This document shows, in pieces, positions 43,725-51,980 of a stretch of 64,000 nt of DNA. Origin of the DNA: Methyloversatilis universalis EHg5 (GTDB taxonomy: Bacteria; Pseudomonadota; Gammaproteobacteria; Burkholderiales; Rhodocyclaceae). The translations under genes were made by a program, and so were the position numbers. The DNA lies in NCBI RefSeq assembly GCF_000378945.1, contig NZ_KB900539.1:264168-328167 (forward strand), in the 5' to 3' direction. How positions within the stretch are numbered: position 1 is the stretch's first letter; every line of letters begins with the position of its first letter. The notes under the pieces are model-generated. The model did no database searches, was not told the origin of the DNA, and was given only the letters and a program-made list of their open reading frames with translations.

Positions 43725-46096
43725 CAGCAGTGGCATCTAAGGCGGGAATGCTTGCACGCCTGCTTCCTCAGGTCAGATGCAGTCGAGTACCGGCGTTCGT
43801 TTCCTTTTCCGTCTTTGATTTCCAACGCAACCGTGATGCGGTACTGGAACGCATCCAGACGGAATTGCAGTGTGCGGCGGTCGTCGTGCGTTCTTCGGCC
43901 GTTGATGAGGATGGCAGCCTTTCATCCAAGGCCGGAGCCTATGATTCAGTGCTGGACGTCGATCTGCAGGACCGTGCCGCACTCACCGCAGCCATAGAGA
44001 CGGTCATTGCAAGCTATGACCGTTGCGGTTCCGACGTAAGGGGGCGGGACGAAGTCATCGTTCAGGTCTTTCTCCGCAATACGGTGATGAGCGGCGTGGT
44101 GTTCACCCACGATCTCAATACCGGTGCTCCTTACTACGTCATCAATTATGACGACGTGTCCGGGCTGACCAATACGGTCACTTCGGGCGGTGGCGAGTAC
44201 GCCAACCGCACGCTCTGCATTCACCGCGGCGCCGCGGACGCGATCCGGTCGGAACGCTTCCAGCGACTGATTGCCGCGGTGCAAGAACTGGAACAGCTGC
44301 TCGGCAGCCAGTTCCTCGACATCGAGTTCGCGCTCGATGAGGCGCTGCAGCCCTATCTGCTGCAGGTGCGCGCGATCACCACCCAGCCGAACTGGAACCG
44401 GGCGGTGGCCCGACGCATCGACGCCGAGCTGCGCGGCATCCAGACCTTCGTGCGCGAGCGTCTGCGTCCGGCGCACGGCGTGTTCGGTCACACCACCGTG
44501 CTTGGCCAGATGCCGGACTGGAATCCGGCGGAAATGATCGGTCGCGCGCCGCGTGCGCTCGCGCTGTCGCTGTACCGTACGCTGATCACCGACCATGCGT
44601 GGCGGCGCGCCCGCGCGAGCATGGGTTACGCCACGCCCTCCGGTCAGGCCCTGATGGTGTCGCTGGCCGGTCAGCCCTTCATCGATACCCGGCTCAGTTT
44701 TCATTCCTACCTGCCGGCGGATCTGCCGGCGACGGTCTCCGGCAAACTGGTCGATGCCTGGGTGGCGCGACTGCGCGCGCATCCGGAACTGCACGACAAG
44801 ATCGAGTTCGAGGTGGCCATCACCACCTTCAGTTTCGATGTCGACGACAAGCTCGACCGTCTGGTGGGCGATGCGCTGTCGGCCGACGAACGCCGGCTGT
44901 TCCGCGATGCGCTGCGCAGGCTCACGCTGCCGCTGCTGCGCGGTGAGGACGAGGGGGCGATCACCGCCGCGCTGGCGCGGGTGGACGCACTGGCCGCACA
45001 ACGGCTGCCGGCGGCGGACAGCGGCCTGTGCGCACTGCTGCCGATGATCGAGGACTGCAGCCGGCAGGGCACCGAGCCGTTCGCGGTGCTGGCGCGCCAC
45101 GGCTTCATCGCGCGCACCCTGCTGCTGTCGCTGGTGGCGCGCGGCGCGCTGTCCGCCGATGACGTGGCCCGCTTTCAGGCCGGCGTGCGCACCGTGGCCG
45201 GCGACCTGGTTGACGACATGCGGCGGCTACAGACCGGTGCGCTGGCCCGCGATGCCTTCATGCAGCGGTACGGCCATCTGCGCCCCGGTACCTACGACAT
45301 CCTGTCGCCGCGCTATGACCAGATGCAGGACTTCGCCACCTCCGGTGGCACGGCACAGGGCGAGCCGGGCGGGCATCCGTCAGCCTTTGAACCGGATGCC
45401 CGGCAGCGCGCCGCAATCGATTCGCTGCTGCGGGAGGAGGCGCTGGAGGGCATGGACTGCGATCGTCTGCTGGCGTACTGCGCGGCCGCGATCGCTGGCC
45501 GCGAGTACGGCAAGTTCGTGTTTACCCGCTCGGTCAGCGCCATGCTGGAACTGATCGCCGACTTCGGAGAGCGCCACGGCCTGAGCCGTGAGGAAATGTC
45601 GCATGTGCCGGTCGGCCCGCTGCTCGATGTTGCGCTGTGCAGTGCCGATGCATCGGTGGAGGAGCGCCTCCGCTCGATCGCGGAACGCGAAGCCGAGCGT
45701 CATGCACTCACCTCGGCGATCCGGCTGCCACAGGTGCTGTTCGATGAAGCCGGCGTGCATGTCGTGCCGTTTCAGGTCAGCCAGCCGAATTTCATCACCG
45801 GCCTCAAGGTGACCGCAGATCTGGTCTGCCTCGATGCGCGCCAGGTCGCTCCTGTGCTGGAAGGCCGCATCGTGCTGATCGAGAACGCCGATCCCGGCTA
45901 TGACTGGATATTCGCGCAGCGCATTGCCGGTCTGGTCACCAAGTACGGCGGCGCCAATTCGCACATGGCGATACGCTGCGCCGAGTTCGGCATTCCGGCC
46001 GCCATCGGCTGCGGCGAGCAGCGCTTCGAAGCTTTTCTGCAGGCCCGCCGGCTCAGTCTCGACTGTTCCGCCGGCCTGATCACCCCCTTGCACTGA
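43721..46096 (+). CDS. L-glutamine kinase, PEP-synthase-like (Cj1418-type)
   Basis: A 791-residue protein built like a PEP synthase without the PEP/pyruvate barrel. The N-terminal ATP-binding domain has VVVRSSAVDEDGSLSSKAG (R57). A long central domain follows, then the C-terminal phosphohistidine domain with H748 in TKYGGANSHMAIRCAEFGIP. This is the make-up of Campylobacter Cj1418, which phosphorylates the amide nitrogen of L-glutamine. The call is fixed by the neighbours: relatives of Cj1415, Cj1416 and Cj1417 all follow within 6 kb. GC jumps upward inside the gene near 44160. Confidence 0.82.
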   Translation: MTAVASKAGMLARLLPQVRCSRVPAFVSFSVFDFQRNRDAVLERIQTELQCAAVVVRSSAVDEDGSLSSKAGAYDSVLDVDLQDRAALTAAIETVIASYDRCGSDVRGRDEVIVQVFLRNTVMSGVVFTHDLNTGAPYYVINYDDVSGLTNTVTSGGGEYANRTLCIHRGAADAIRSERFQRLIAAVQELEQLLGSQFLDIEFALDEALQPYLLQVRAITTQPNWNRAVARRIDAELRGIQTFVRERLRPAHGVFGHTTVLGQMPDWNPAEMIGRAPRALALSLYRTLITDHAWRRARASMGYATPSGQALMVSLAGQPFIDTRLSFHSYLPADLPATVSGKLVDAWVARLRAHPELHDKIEFEVAITTFSFDVDDKLDRLVGDALSADERRLFRDALRRLTLPLLRGEDEGAITAALARVDALAAQRLPAADSGLCALLPMIEDCSRQGTEPFAVLARHGFIARTLLLSLVARGALSADDVARFQAGVRTVAGDLVDDMRRLQTGALARDAFMQRYGHLRPGTYDILSPRYDQMQDFATSGGTAQGEPGGHPSAFEPDARQRAAIDSLLREEALEGMDCDRLLAYCAAAIAGREYGKFVFTRSVSAMLELIADFGERHGLSREEMSHVPVGPLLDVALCSADASVEERLRSIAEREAERHALTSAIRLPQVLFDEAGVHVVPFQVSQPNFITGLKVTADLVCLDARQVAPVLEGRIVLIENADPGYDWIFAQRIAGLVTKYGGANSHMAIRCAEFGIPAAIGCGEQRFEAFLQARRLSLDCSAGLITPLH

Positions 46097-46107
46097 ACGG
46101 AAAAGAC

Positions 46108-46623
46108 ATGGTTGTCTGGCTGATAGGACTGTCCGGCGCCGGCAAGACCACGCTGGCCGAAACGCTGGTGGGCACCGTCCGCGCGCGCGGACGGCAGGTG
46201 GTGCTGCTCGATGGTGACCGGGTGCGCGAACTGTTCGGCAACGATCTCGGCCACGATCTCGACGGCCGCCGTCGAAATGCTGAACGCATCTGCCGCCTGT
46301 GCGCCTTCCTCGATGCCCAGGGCATCGACGTGGTGTGCGCTATCCTGTCCATCTTTCCGGAATCGCGCGAGTGGTGCCGCACGCATCTGCGGCAGTACTA
46401 CGAGGTGTTCATCGACACGCCGATCGAGGTGCTGCGCCAGCGCGATTCCAAGGGCCTGTACGCACGCCATGCGCGCGGCGAGATCCGCGATGTGGCCGGA
46501 CTCGATCTTGAATTTCCTCGGCCGTCGTCGCCGGATCTGCTCATCGTCAACAATGGGTCGCTCGATGCGCTGCTGGCCCATGCGCCCGCCATCGCGGACC
46601 GCATCTGCGGAGCCGGCGCGTGA
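46108..46623 (+). CDS. APS-kinase-like protein, probable CDP-amidate 3'-kinase (Cj1415-type)
   Basis: A 171-residue P-loop kinase of the CysC family (GLSGAGKTT at residues 7-15, LLDGDRVRELFGNDLGHD, RRRNAERICRL, SKGLYARHARGEIRDVAGLDLEFPRP). There is no sulfate-assimilation gene nearby, so ordinary APS kinase is unlikely. In Campylobacter the CysC homologue Cj1415 phosphorylates the 3' hydroxyl of cytidine diphosphoramidate, and the flanking genes here encode the other steps. Twelve bases after the glutamine kinase, overlapping the next gene (GTGA). Confidence 0.78.
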   Translation: MVVWLIGLSGAGKTTLAETLVGTVRARGRQVVLLDGDRVRELFGNDLGHDLDGRRRNAERICRLCAFLDAQGIDVVCAILSIFPESREWCRTHLRQYYEVFIDTPIEVLRQRDSKGLYARHARGEIRDVAGLDLEFPRPSSPDLLIVNNGSLDALLAHAPAIADRICGAGA

Positions 46624-47255
46624 ACTATCCGTATGCCGCCGAGAACCGGCTGGATGTGCCGCATGCCTACATGTACGCGCCGTATGGCGGGCAGGATTTT
46701 CTTGCCGCCTATGCCGACGACCGCCGGGAGCGGCTTGCACGCCATCTGCAGGGTACGGACGGTCCGCCGCCGGGTGGGCTGAAGGACGCACTTGCCGCCG
46801 CGGCGCGCGCGCTTGCATCGGCACAGCGGCCGGACACCTTCTCGCCGGCTGAACCGACACCGCTGCAGCCGCTGCTGGCTGCGCTGCTCGGCGTGCTCGC
46901 CAGCGGCGACCCTGCGGCGGCGCAGCCGTGGCTGGTGCGGGTCATCCAGCGCTTCGAGGTGAGCAAGAAGCTGTATGCCGCTTATGCGCCGGGTTTCCGC
47001 AAGGGCGAGGGCGAGGCGCGCGATCCGGCGCGCTATGCCGAACTGGCGCTGTGTCTGGCGCTGGCACATGCACTGTCCGGGCAGCTGCAGTATCTGAGCA
47101 CGCTGCTCAAGCTGGTCGATCTGCTGCTGTCGCTCGATGCCGATGTGCTGCGCCAGGCCTGCCCGCCGGGCCTTCTGGCGCTGCTGGTGGCTGCCGAGCT
47201 CGACGCCGTTGCGGCGCTGGCCGCCGCACAGGGAGTGACCCTCGATGTCGCATGA
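46620..47255 (+). CDS. Unknown protein in the phosphoramidate module
   Basis: A 211-residue protein not recognised. It opens MNYPYAAENRLDVPHAYMYAPYGG and then is alanine- and leucine-rich and largely helical, with KKLYAAYAPGFRKGEGEARD near residue 120. There is no signal peptide or clear transmembrane helix. The GTG start overlaps the kinase stop, and its own end overlaps the formyltransferase-like start, so it is translated with both. The tight coupling suggests a partner or scaffold for the formyltransferase-like enzyme. Confidence 0.75.
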   Translation: MNYPYAAENRLDVPHAYMYAPYGGQDFLAAYADDRRERLARHLQGTDGPPPGGLKDALAAAARALASAQRPDTFSPAEPTPLQPLLAALLGVLASGDPAAAQPWLVRVIQRFEVSKKLYAAYAPGFRKGEGEARDPARYAELALCLALAHALSGQLQYLSTLLKLVDLLLSLDADVLRQACPPGLLALLVAAELDAVAALAAAQGVTLDVA

Positions 47256-47970
47256 ATTCGGACTGATCGCTGCAGACACCTCGCGCACCCGCGCCTATCT
47301 GGCGGCGATGGAGCGGCGCAGACTGATGCCCGCCTGGGTGCTGCTGCTCGACGCCGACACGCCGGCCACCATGCCGGGTCAGGCGGCTGCAGGCACCTCC
47401 GATGCGGTCGCCGACGCGGCCTGGCCGGAAGCGGATTTCGATCCCGCCGCACCGCTGCGTCCATGGCTGGAGCGGCTCGGGCTGCCCTGTGCGGTGTCCG
47501 GTTCGCGCGACATCAACGATCCGGCGGTGGTGGCGCTGATCGCGCAGTCCGCGCCGCAGGTGCTGGTCTATTCCGGCTATGGCGGTGCGCTGCTGCGGGG
47601 TGAGGTGCTGGCCACCGGCAAGCGCTTTCTGCATGTGCACGGTGGCTATCTGCCCGAGTTCAAGGGCAGTACCACCAACTACTTCAGTCTGCTGGCAGAA
47701 GGGGCCATCGGTGCATCGGCGATTTTCCTGACCGCCGAGATCGACTGCGGCCCGGTCATCCGTCGCCGGCGCTTTGCCCCGCCGGCGCTGCGCACCCGCA
47801 TCGATCACGTCTATGATTCGGCCGCCCGCGCGAGGGTACTGATCGATACGCTGGAAGCCTGGCGCCGCGACGGCGACTGGACCTTCGAACTGCCGGACAA
47901 TGCCGGTGGCGACACCTACTACATCATTCATCCGGTGCTCAAGCATCTCGCCATTCTTGGCGGACGTTGA
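47245..47970 (+). CDS. Formyltransferase-like protein with altered active site
   Basis: A 241-residue single-domain relative of N10-formyl-THF formyltransferases. The core HVHGGYLPEFKGSTTNYFSLLAEGAIGASAIF aligns with the family motif, and D167 (EIDCGPVI) matches the catalytic Asp. However H130 stands where the family has the catalytic Asn (HVH instead of NVH). It might formylate an amino sugar or act on the phosphoramidate; neither is proven. It overlaps the unknown gene by 11 bases and precedes a methyltransferase gene by 43. Confidence 0.78.
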   Translation: MSHEFGLIAADTSRTRAYLAAMERRRLMPAWVLLLDADTPATMPGQAAAGTSDAVADAAWPEADFDPAAPLRPWLERLGLPCAVSGSRDINDPAVVALIAQSAPQVLVYSGYGGALLRGEVLATGKRFLHVHGGYLPEFKGSTTNYFSLLAEGAIGASAIFLTAEIDCGPVIRRRRFAPPALRTRIDHVYDSAARARVLIDTLEAWRRDGDWTFELPDNAGGDTYYIIHPVLKHLAILGGR

Positions 47971-48013
47971 GCAAGCCGCCGGACGGACATTTCCGCAGAA
48001 CCCTGGATCACAG

Positions 48014-48802
48014 ATGCGCATCACCTACCGAAGCCGCGGCGTGAAGGACTACTGGGCCTCCCGCTGGGCCGACATTCCGGCCGACAGCGCGATGACCAAC
48101 GAGGGCGTGTACCCGCTGAAGTACGCGCTCCAGACCGTGCCGTCCCGCGACGGCGCCATTCTCGAGGCCGGCTGCGGGGCAGGGCGCATCCTGCGCTATT
48201 TCCACGAGCGGGGTTACGACATCACCGGCATCGATTACATCGATGTCGCGGTGGATAAGTTGCGTGAAGCCGATGCGACGCTCAAGGTCGAAACCGGCGA
48301 CATCACCCGGCTACAGTACCCGGACGGCCGCTTCCGTTACGTGCTTGCCTACGGGCTCTACCACAATCTGGAGCACGGCCTGGACGCCGCCGTGGCGGAA
48401 ACCTTTCGCGTGCTCGAACCGGGCGGGCGGGTGTGCGCGTCCTTCCGCGCCGACAACATCCAGACCCGTCTGACCGACGGGCTGGCCGACCGGCGTGCGC
48501 GCCGGAGCGGCAAGGCGGCGGGCACCGCCTTTCACAAGATGAACCTGACCCGCCGCGAGTTCGCCGCACTGTTCGAGCGCGCGGGCTTCGTGGTCGAGTC
48601 GGTGTCGCCGGTCGAGAACATGCCCATCCTCTACAAGTTCGCTTTCTTCCGCGCGCGCACCCACAAGGTGTTCGACGAGAACCGCGCGCGTGCCGAGGGT
48701 TATCGCCTGTCCGGACTGGGCCAGCTGCTGCAGAACGCGCTGATGCGCTGTCTGCCCGACCAGTTCTGCAACATCTATGTGCTGATCGCCCGCCGCCCAT
48801 GA
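48014..48802 (+). CDS. SAM-dependent methyltransferase, candidate phosphoramidate O-methylase
   Basis: A 262-residue class I methyltransferase. The SAM loop is LEAGCGAGRILRYFHERG (from residue 50), followed by GIDYIDVAVDKL and YGLYHNLEHGLD. It lies inside the phosphoramidate module, four bases overlapping the amidotransferase-like gene. In Campylobacter, methyltransferases Cj1419 and Cj1420 sit next to the same pathway and are tied to the O-methyl group, so the same role is inferred here. The target could instead be a sugar. Confidence 0.78.
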   Translation: MRITYRSRGVKDYWASRWADIPADSAMTNEGVYPLKYALQTVPSRDGAILEAGCGAGRILRYFHERGYDITGIDYIDVAVDKLREADATLKVETGDITRLQYPDGRFRYVLAYGLYHNLEHGLDAAVAETFRVLEPGGRVCASFRADNIQTRLTDGLADRRARRSGKAAGTAFHKMNLTRREFAALFERAGFVVESVSPVENMPILYKFAFFRARTHKVFDENRARAEGYRLSGLGQLLQNALMRCLPDQFCNIYVLIARRP

Positions 48803-49416
48803 GTGCCCGCCCGGTCGTCGCCATCAGCCAGCGGGTCGACCGCCTGACGGCGCGCGCGGAAAACCGCGATGCGCTGGACCAGCGGCTCACCGGCTGGGTC
48901 GCCGCGCTGGGTGCGCTGGCGGTGCCGGTGCCGAACACGCTCGGAGATGATCTGCCGCACTGGCTTGATGCGATGCGACCGACGGCCCTGCTGCTGTCCG
49001 GCGGCAACGACATCGGCGACAGCCCGGAACGTGACCGCACCGAAACCGCCTTGCTGCGGCACGCGGAGCTGGCCGGACTGCCGGTGCTCGGCATCTGCCG
49101 TGGCATGCAGATGATGGCGCATCACGCCGGTGGCGCGCTGGTGCCGCTGACCGGTCACGCCGGTACGCGCCACGCACTTCTCGGCGATCTGGCGGCATCC
49201 GGTGCGCTGCCGACCGAGGTGAACAGCTTCCACAACTGGGGTGTCGCTGCCTGCCCCCGGGACTACGCAGTGCTGGCCACCGCACCGGACGGAAGCATCG
49301 AGGCGATGCGTCACCGCACCCTGCGCTGGGAAGGCTGGATGTGGCATCCGGAGCGCGAGGCACCGTTCGGAGACACCGAACTGGCGCGTGCCCGACAACT
49401 GCTGACTGGAGAATGA
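48799..49416 (+). CDS. Class I glutamine-amidotransferase-like hydrolase, gamma-glutamyl-CDP-amidate hydrolase (Cj1417-type)
   Basis: A 205-residue C26-family hydrolase with a complete triad: C100 (GICRGMQMM), H183 and E185 (WHPERE). The family hydrolyses gamma-glutamyl amides. In Campylobacter, Cj1417 cleaves CDP-L-glutamine into glutamate and cytidine diphosphoramidate. The adjacent cytidylyltransferase and glutamine kinase genes make that role far more likely than polyamine or GABA metabolism. It overlaps the methyltransferase stop (ATGA). Confidence 0.82.
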   Translation: MSARPVVAISQRVDRLTARAENRDALDQRLTGWVAALGALAVPVPNTLGDDLPHWLDAMRPTALLLSGGNDIGDSPERDRTETALLRHAELAGLPVLGICRGMQMMAHHAGGALVPLTGHAGTRHALLGDLAASGALPTEVNSFHNWGVAACPRDYAVLATAPDGSIEAMRHRTLRWEGWMWHPEREAPFGDTELARARQLLTGE

Positions 49417-49418
49417 GA

Positions 49419-50180
49419 ATGAAGGCTCTGATACTGGCTGCCGGTGAAGGTACCCGGCTGCGTCCCTACACGCTGGATCGCCCGAAATGCCTGGTCGAGG
49501 TCGAGGGCGTGAGCCTGCTCGACCGCCAGCTCGCGGTGCTGCGCAGCGAGGGGGTGGCCGACATCACGCTGATCGGCGGCTATCGCAGCGACATGCTGAA
49601 ACGCCCGGGTCTGGGGCTCGAGCTGAATCCGCGCTATGCGGAAACCAATATGGTGTGGACGCTGTTCAGTGCCGAGTCGGCGCTGCAGGGCGATCTGGTG
49701 CTGGCCTATGGCGACATCGTCTATTCGCGCGACGTCCTGCGTGCGCTGCTGGCGTCGACCGCCGACATCGCGGTGACCATCGATCTGGACTGGGAGCAGT
49801 ACTGGCGGGCGCGCAACGAGAACCCGCTGGACGATGCCGAAACCCTGCGCATGGACGCAGCCGGCCGCATCATCGAGATCGGCCAGAAGCCGGTGTCGCT
49901 GGAACAGATCCAGGGCCAGTACATGGGGCTGATGAAGTTCTCGCCGCGTGGCCTCGACATCCTGCGTGACACCTTCCATCGCGCCCGTGCCGCCGGCGCG
50001 CTGCGCGGCAAATCGCCGGAGAAGGCCTACATGACCGATCTGCTGCAGCTCATGATCGATGAGGGCAATGCCCTGTCGGCGGTCAAGATGCAGGGCGGCT
50101 GGGTTGAGGTCGATACCGTGAGCGATCTGCAGTCGCCGGTCACGTGCGAGCGTCTTGCATGCATTGCGGCCGGTTTGTGA
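49419..50180 (+). CDS. Nucleotidyltransferase, CTP:phosphoglutamine cytidylyltransferase (Cj1416-type)
   Basis: A 253-residue sugar/choline-phosphate-type nucleotidyltransferase. Motifs are ILAAGEGTRLRPYTLDRPKCLVEVEG (from residue 5) and VLAYGDIVYS (metal-binding Asp). It begins at 49419 because GGAG stands seven bases before that ATG; the ATG at 49413 is too close. Related to phosphocholine and aminoethylphosphonate cytidylyltransferases. In this set it should couple phosphoglutamine to CTP, giving CDP-L-glutamine. Confidence 0.8.
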   Translation: MKALILAAGEGTRLRPYTLDRPKCLVEVEGVSLLDRQLAVLRSEGVADITLIGGYRSDMLKRPGLGLELNPRYAETNMVWTLFSAESALQGDLVLAYGDIVYSRDVLRALLASTADIAVTIDLDWEQYWRARNENPLDDAETLRMDAAGRIIEIGQKPVSLEQIQGQYMGLMKFSPRGLDILRDTFHRARAAGALRGKSPEKAYMTDLLQLMIDEGNALSAVKMQGGWVEVDTVSDLQSPVTCERLACIAAGL

Positions 50181-50192
50181 GGTGATATCCGG

Positions 50193-50894
50193 GTGAAGGC
50201 GGCGCTTGCGAAGTTTTTCTCTGATCGGTACGCCAACCGTACGGCGGTAGGCGCCAACCTGCTGCTGCTGGCCATGTACCGGTTCGCATACCCTTTTGCG
50301 CGTGTTCTCAGGGCATTGCGCCTGAGTCCGAATCAGATCACGACGCTGTCCCTCCTATCTGCGGCGCTTGCTGCGTACGCACTGACCTTACAGCTGGATG
50401 CCTGGTTCTATCTCTTCTGGGCTGGAGCAGTTCTGCTGGATTTCTGCGACGGCACGGTCGCACGCATGACCGGAGAGATTCGGAAGACAGCTTTCCGCTA
50501 CGATCACTCCAGTGACCTGGGCAAGATATTCCTCGTGATCCTGGGTTGTGGGTGCCGTTATGAATCGACCCAGATCTGGGTGCTGTCGGCATCGGCCATT
50601 TTCTTCTTCATGTTCTACATGGTGATCAACCATGATCTGAGCGTTGCGCGTCAGCGCCGGAGCGACTCGGCTGCGGCGCAGCCTGACACCAGAATTGCGG
50701 CATCACCTCCTACGGTATCGTTCGTACAGTCCCTCAATGCCGCGCTGCTGACCATCAATGGGCACACCTTGCTGGTTTTCTTTCTTCTGCCGCTCGGTGA
50801 GAGTGGGGCGATTCTCGGACTGAGCTATTTTCTGATGCTCTCCGCGCTTCGCGCTGCGCGCTGCATCCACATCATGCTCGGCTTGCCCAAATAG
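50193..50894 (+). CDS. CDP-alcohol phosphatidyltransferase-family protein, candidate phosphoramidate transferase
   Basis: A 233-residue membrane protein with about six helices. The CDP-alcohol motif is D83-F-C-D86-G-T-V-A-R91, eight residues, A100, then D104 and D108; the family glycine at position 100 is alanine. Family members displace CMP from a CDP-linked group by a hydroxyl. As the last gene of the phosphoramidate module it could transfer phosphoramidate from the cytidine carrier to a sugar, which is inference. GTG start with GAGGTG upstream. GC is lower than in the preceding gene. Confidence 0.75.
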   Translation: MKAALAKFFSDRYANRTAVGANLLLLAMYRFAYPFARVLRALRLSPNQITTLSLLSAALAAYALTLQLDAWFYLFWAGAVLLDFCDGTVARMTGEIRKTAFRYDHSSDLGKIFLVILGCGCRYESTQIWVLSASAIFFFMFYMVINHDLSVARQRRSDSAAAQPDTRIAASPPTVSFVQSLNAALLTINGHTLLVFFLLPLGESGAILGLSYFLMLSALRAARCIHIMLGLPK

Positions 50895-50930
50895 GCGATC
50901 CGCGGCGCTCTGCATGTTTCCGGTTCAACG

Positions 50931-51980
50931 ATGTCCGACAGCACTTCTCCACTGATATCCGTCTGCATTCCGACCTACAACGGTCACCCGTACATCGAGG
51001 CGCTGATCACCGAGCTGTTGAGCTCATCGCGCAGCGATTTCGAGATCGTGGTGTCGGACGACTGCTCGACCGACGAGACCTGGGATTTCGTCGTTCGGGT
51101 CAGTCAGTCCGATCACCGTCTCCGGTGCTTTCGCAACGAGAACAATCTCGGCATGGACCGCAATTTCGCCGCTTGCGTGGCGCGCGCGCGTGGGCGCTTC
51201 GTGTGGCTGACCGGTCAGGACGACCGCCTGTTTCACGAGGGGCTGGATGCGATTGCGGCGATGATCCTGGCGCGTCCGGAACTCGATTTCCTGCACCTGA
51301 ACTACACGCGGGTTGAAGAGGCCAAGAGCGACGGTGCGTCCATCCGGCCGGTAGCCGGCGATCAGCATGAGTTCGGCGTCGGGATAGACAGCTTTCTGGC
51401 CCGAACCGGCGGCTGGCTGCCCACCTTTCTTCCGCTGTTCGTGATGAAGAGGGCGCTCTGGGAGGGCGTGGACATCAGTCACTATTTCGGCACGTACTTC
51501 TGTCAGGTGGGGGCCTTCGTCGAGTCCTCGCGCGCGATCCGCTGGTGCCACCTGGACGGGAACTACGTGGTCGGACTGACGCCGGTCAATGGCTGGCAAT
51601 TCAAGCCTTTGTCCTATGCTCGCATCGTTTTCGGAAACTACATCATGCTGGACCGTGTCGAGCGGCGTTGCGACTGGCTGGGGCCTGCGTTCATCCGGAC
51701 GCAGTACCGGAAAATCTACGACCAGCTCGTGTACGTGCTCATCATGCTGAGTGCCTGCCGGCTCAGCGTGGATGCCCCTCTGCTGGAGGGCATGAAGCAG
51801 GCGGCCAGCCGCGTGCCGTATGTGAACCTGACGCTCAGACTGATGCTGCACATGCCGGCGCCGCTCGGGAAGCTTGCGGTCGTTCTGATCAAGGCGCGCC
51901 GGGTGCTCCGTCGATTCAGGTCCGGCATGCAATCAAGGTTGAGCACGCGTTCCGCTGCCCAGGGTGCGGGGTCGAGCTGA
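50931..51980 (+). CDS. Family 2 glycosyltransferase
   Basis: A 349-residue GT-A enzyme. ISVCIPTYNGHPYIEALITELLSSS opens the domain; the donor-binding stretch is EIVVSDDCSTDETW, and the region LTGQDDRLFHEGLDAI carries the DxD-like acidic pair. No transmembrane helix is evident. It adds one sugar to the lipid-linked unit; donor and linkage are unknown. Its stop overlaps the asnB start (TGATG). Confidence 0.87.
   Translation: MSDSTSPLISVCIPTYNGHPYIEALITELLSSSRSDFEIVVSDDCSTDETWDFVVRVSQSDHRLRCFRNENNLGMDRNFAACVARARGRFVWLTGQDDRLFHEGLDAIAAMILARPELDFLHLNYTRVEEAKSDGASIRPVAGDQHEFGVGIDSFLARTGGWLPTFLPLFVMKRALWEGVDISHYFGTYFCQVGAFVESSRAIRWCHLDGNYVVGLTPVNGWQFKPLSYARIVFGNYIMLDRVERRCDWLGPAFIRTQYRKIYDQLVYVLIMLSACRLSVDAPLLEGMKQAASRVPYVNLTLRLMLHMPAPLGKLAVVLIKARRVLRRFRSGMQSRLSTRSAAQGAGSS

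Noticed and set aside
43721-46096. Phosphoenolpyruvate synthase
   Set aside because: The PEP/pyruvate-binding barrel is absent; only the ATP-binding and phosphohistidine domains are present.
46108-46623. Adenylylsulfate kinase CysC for sulfate assimilation
   Set aside because: The family is right, but there is no sulfate-assimilation gene nearby and all neighbours point to the phosphoramidate pathway.
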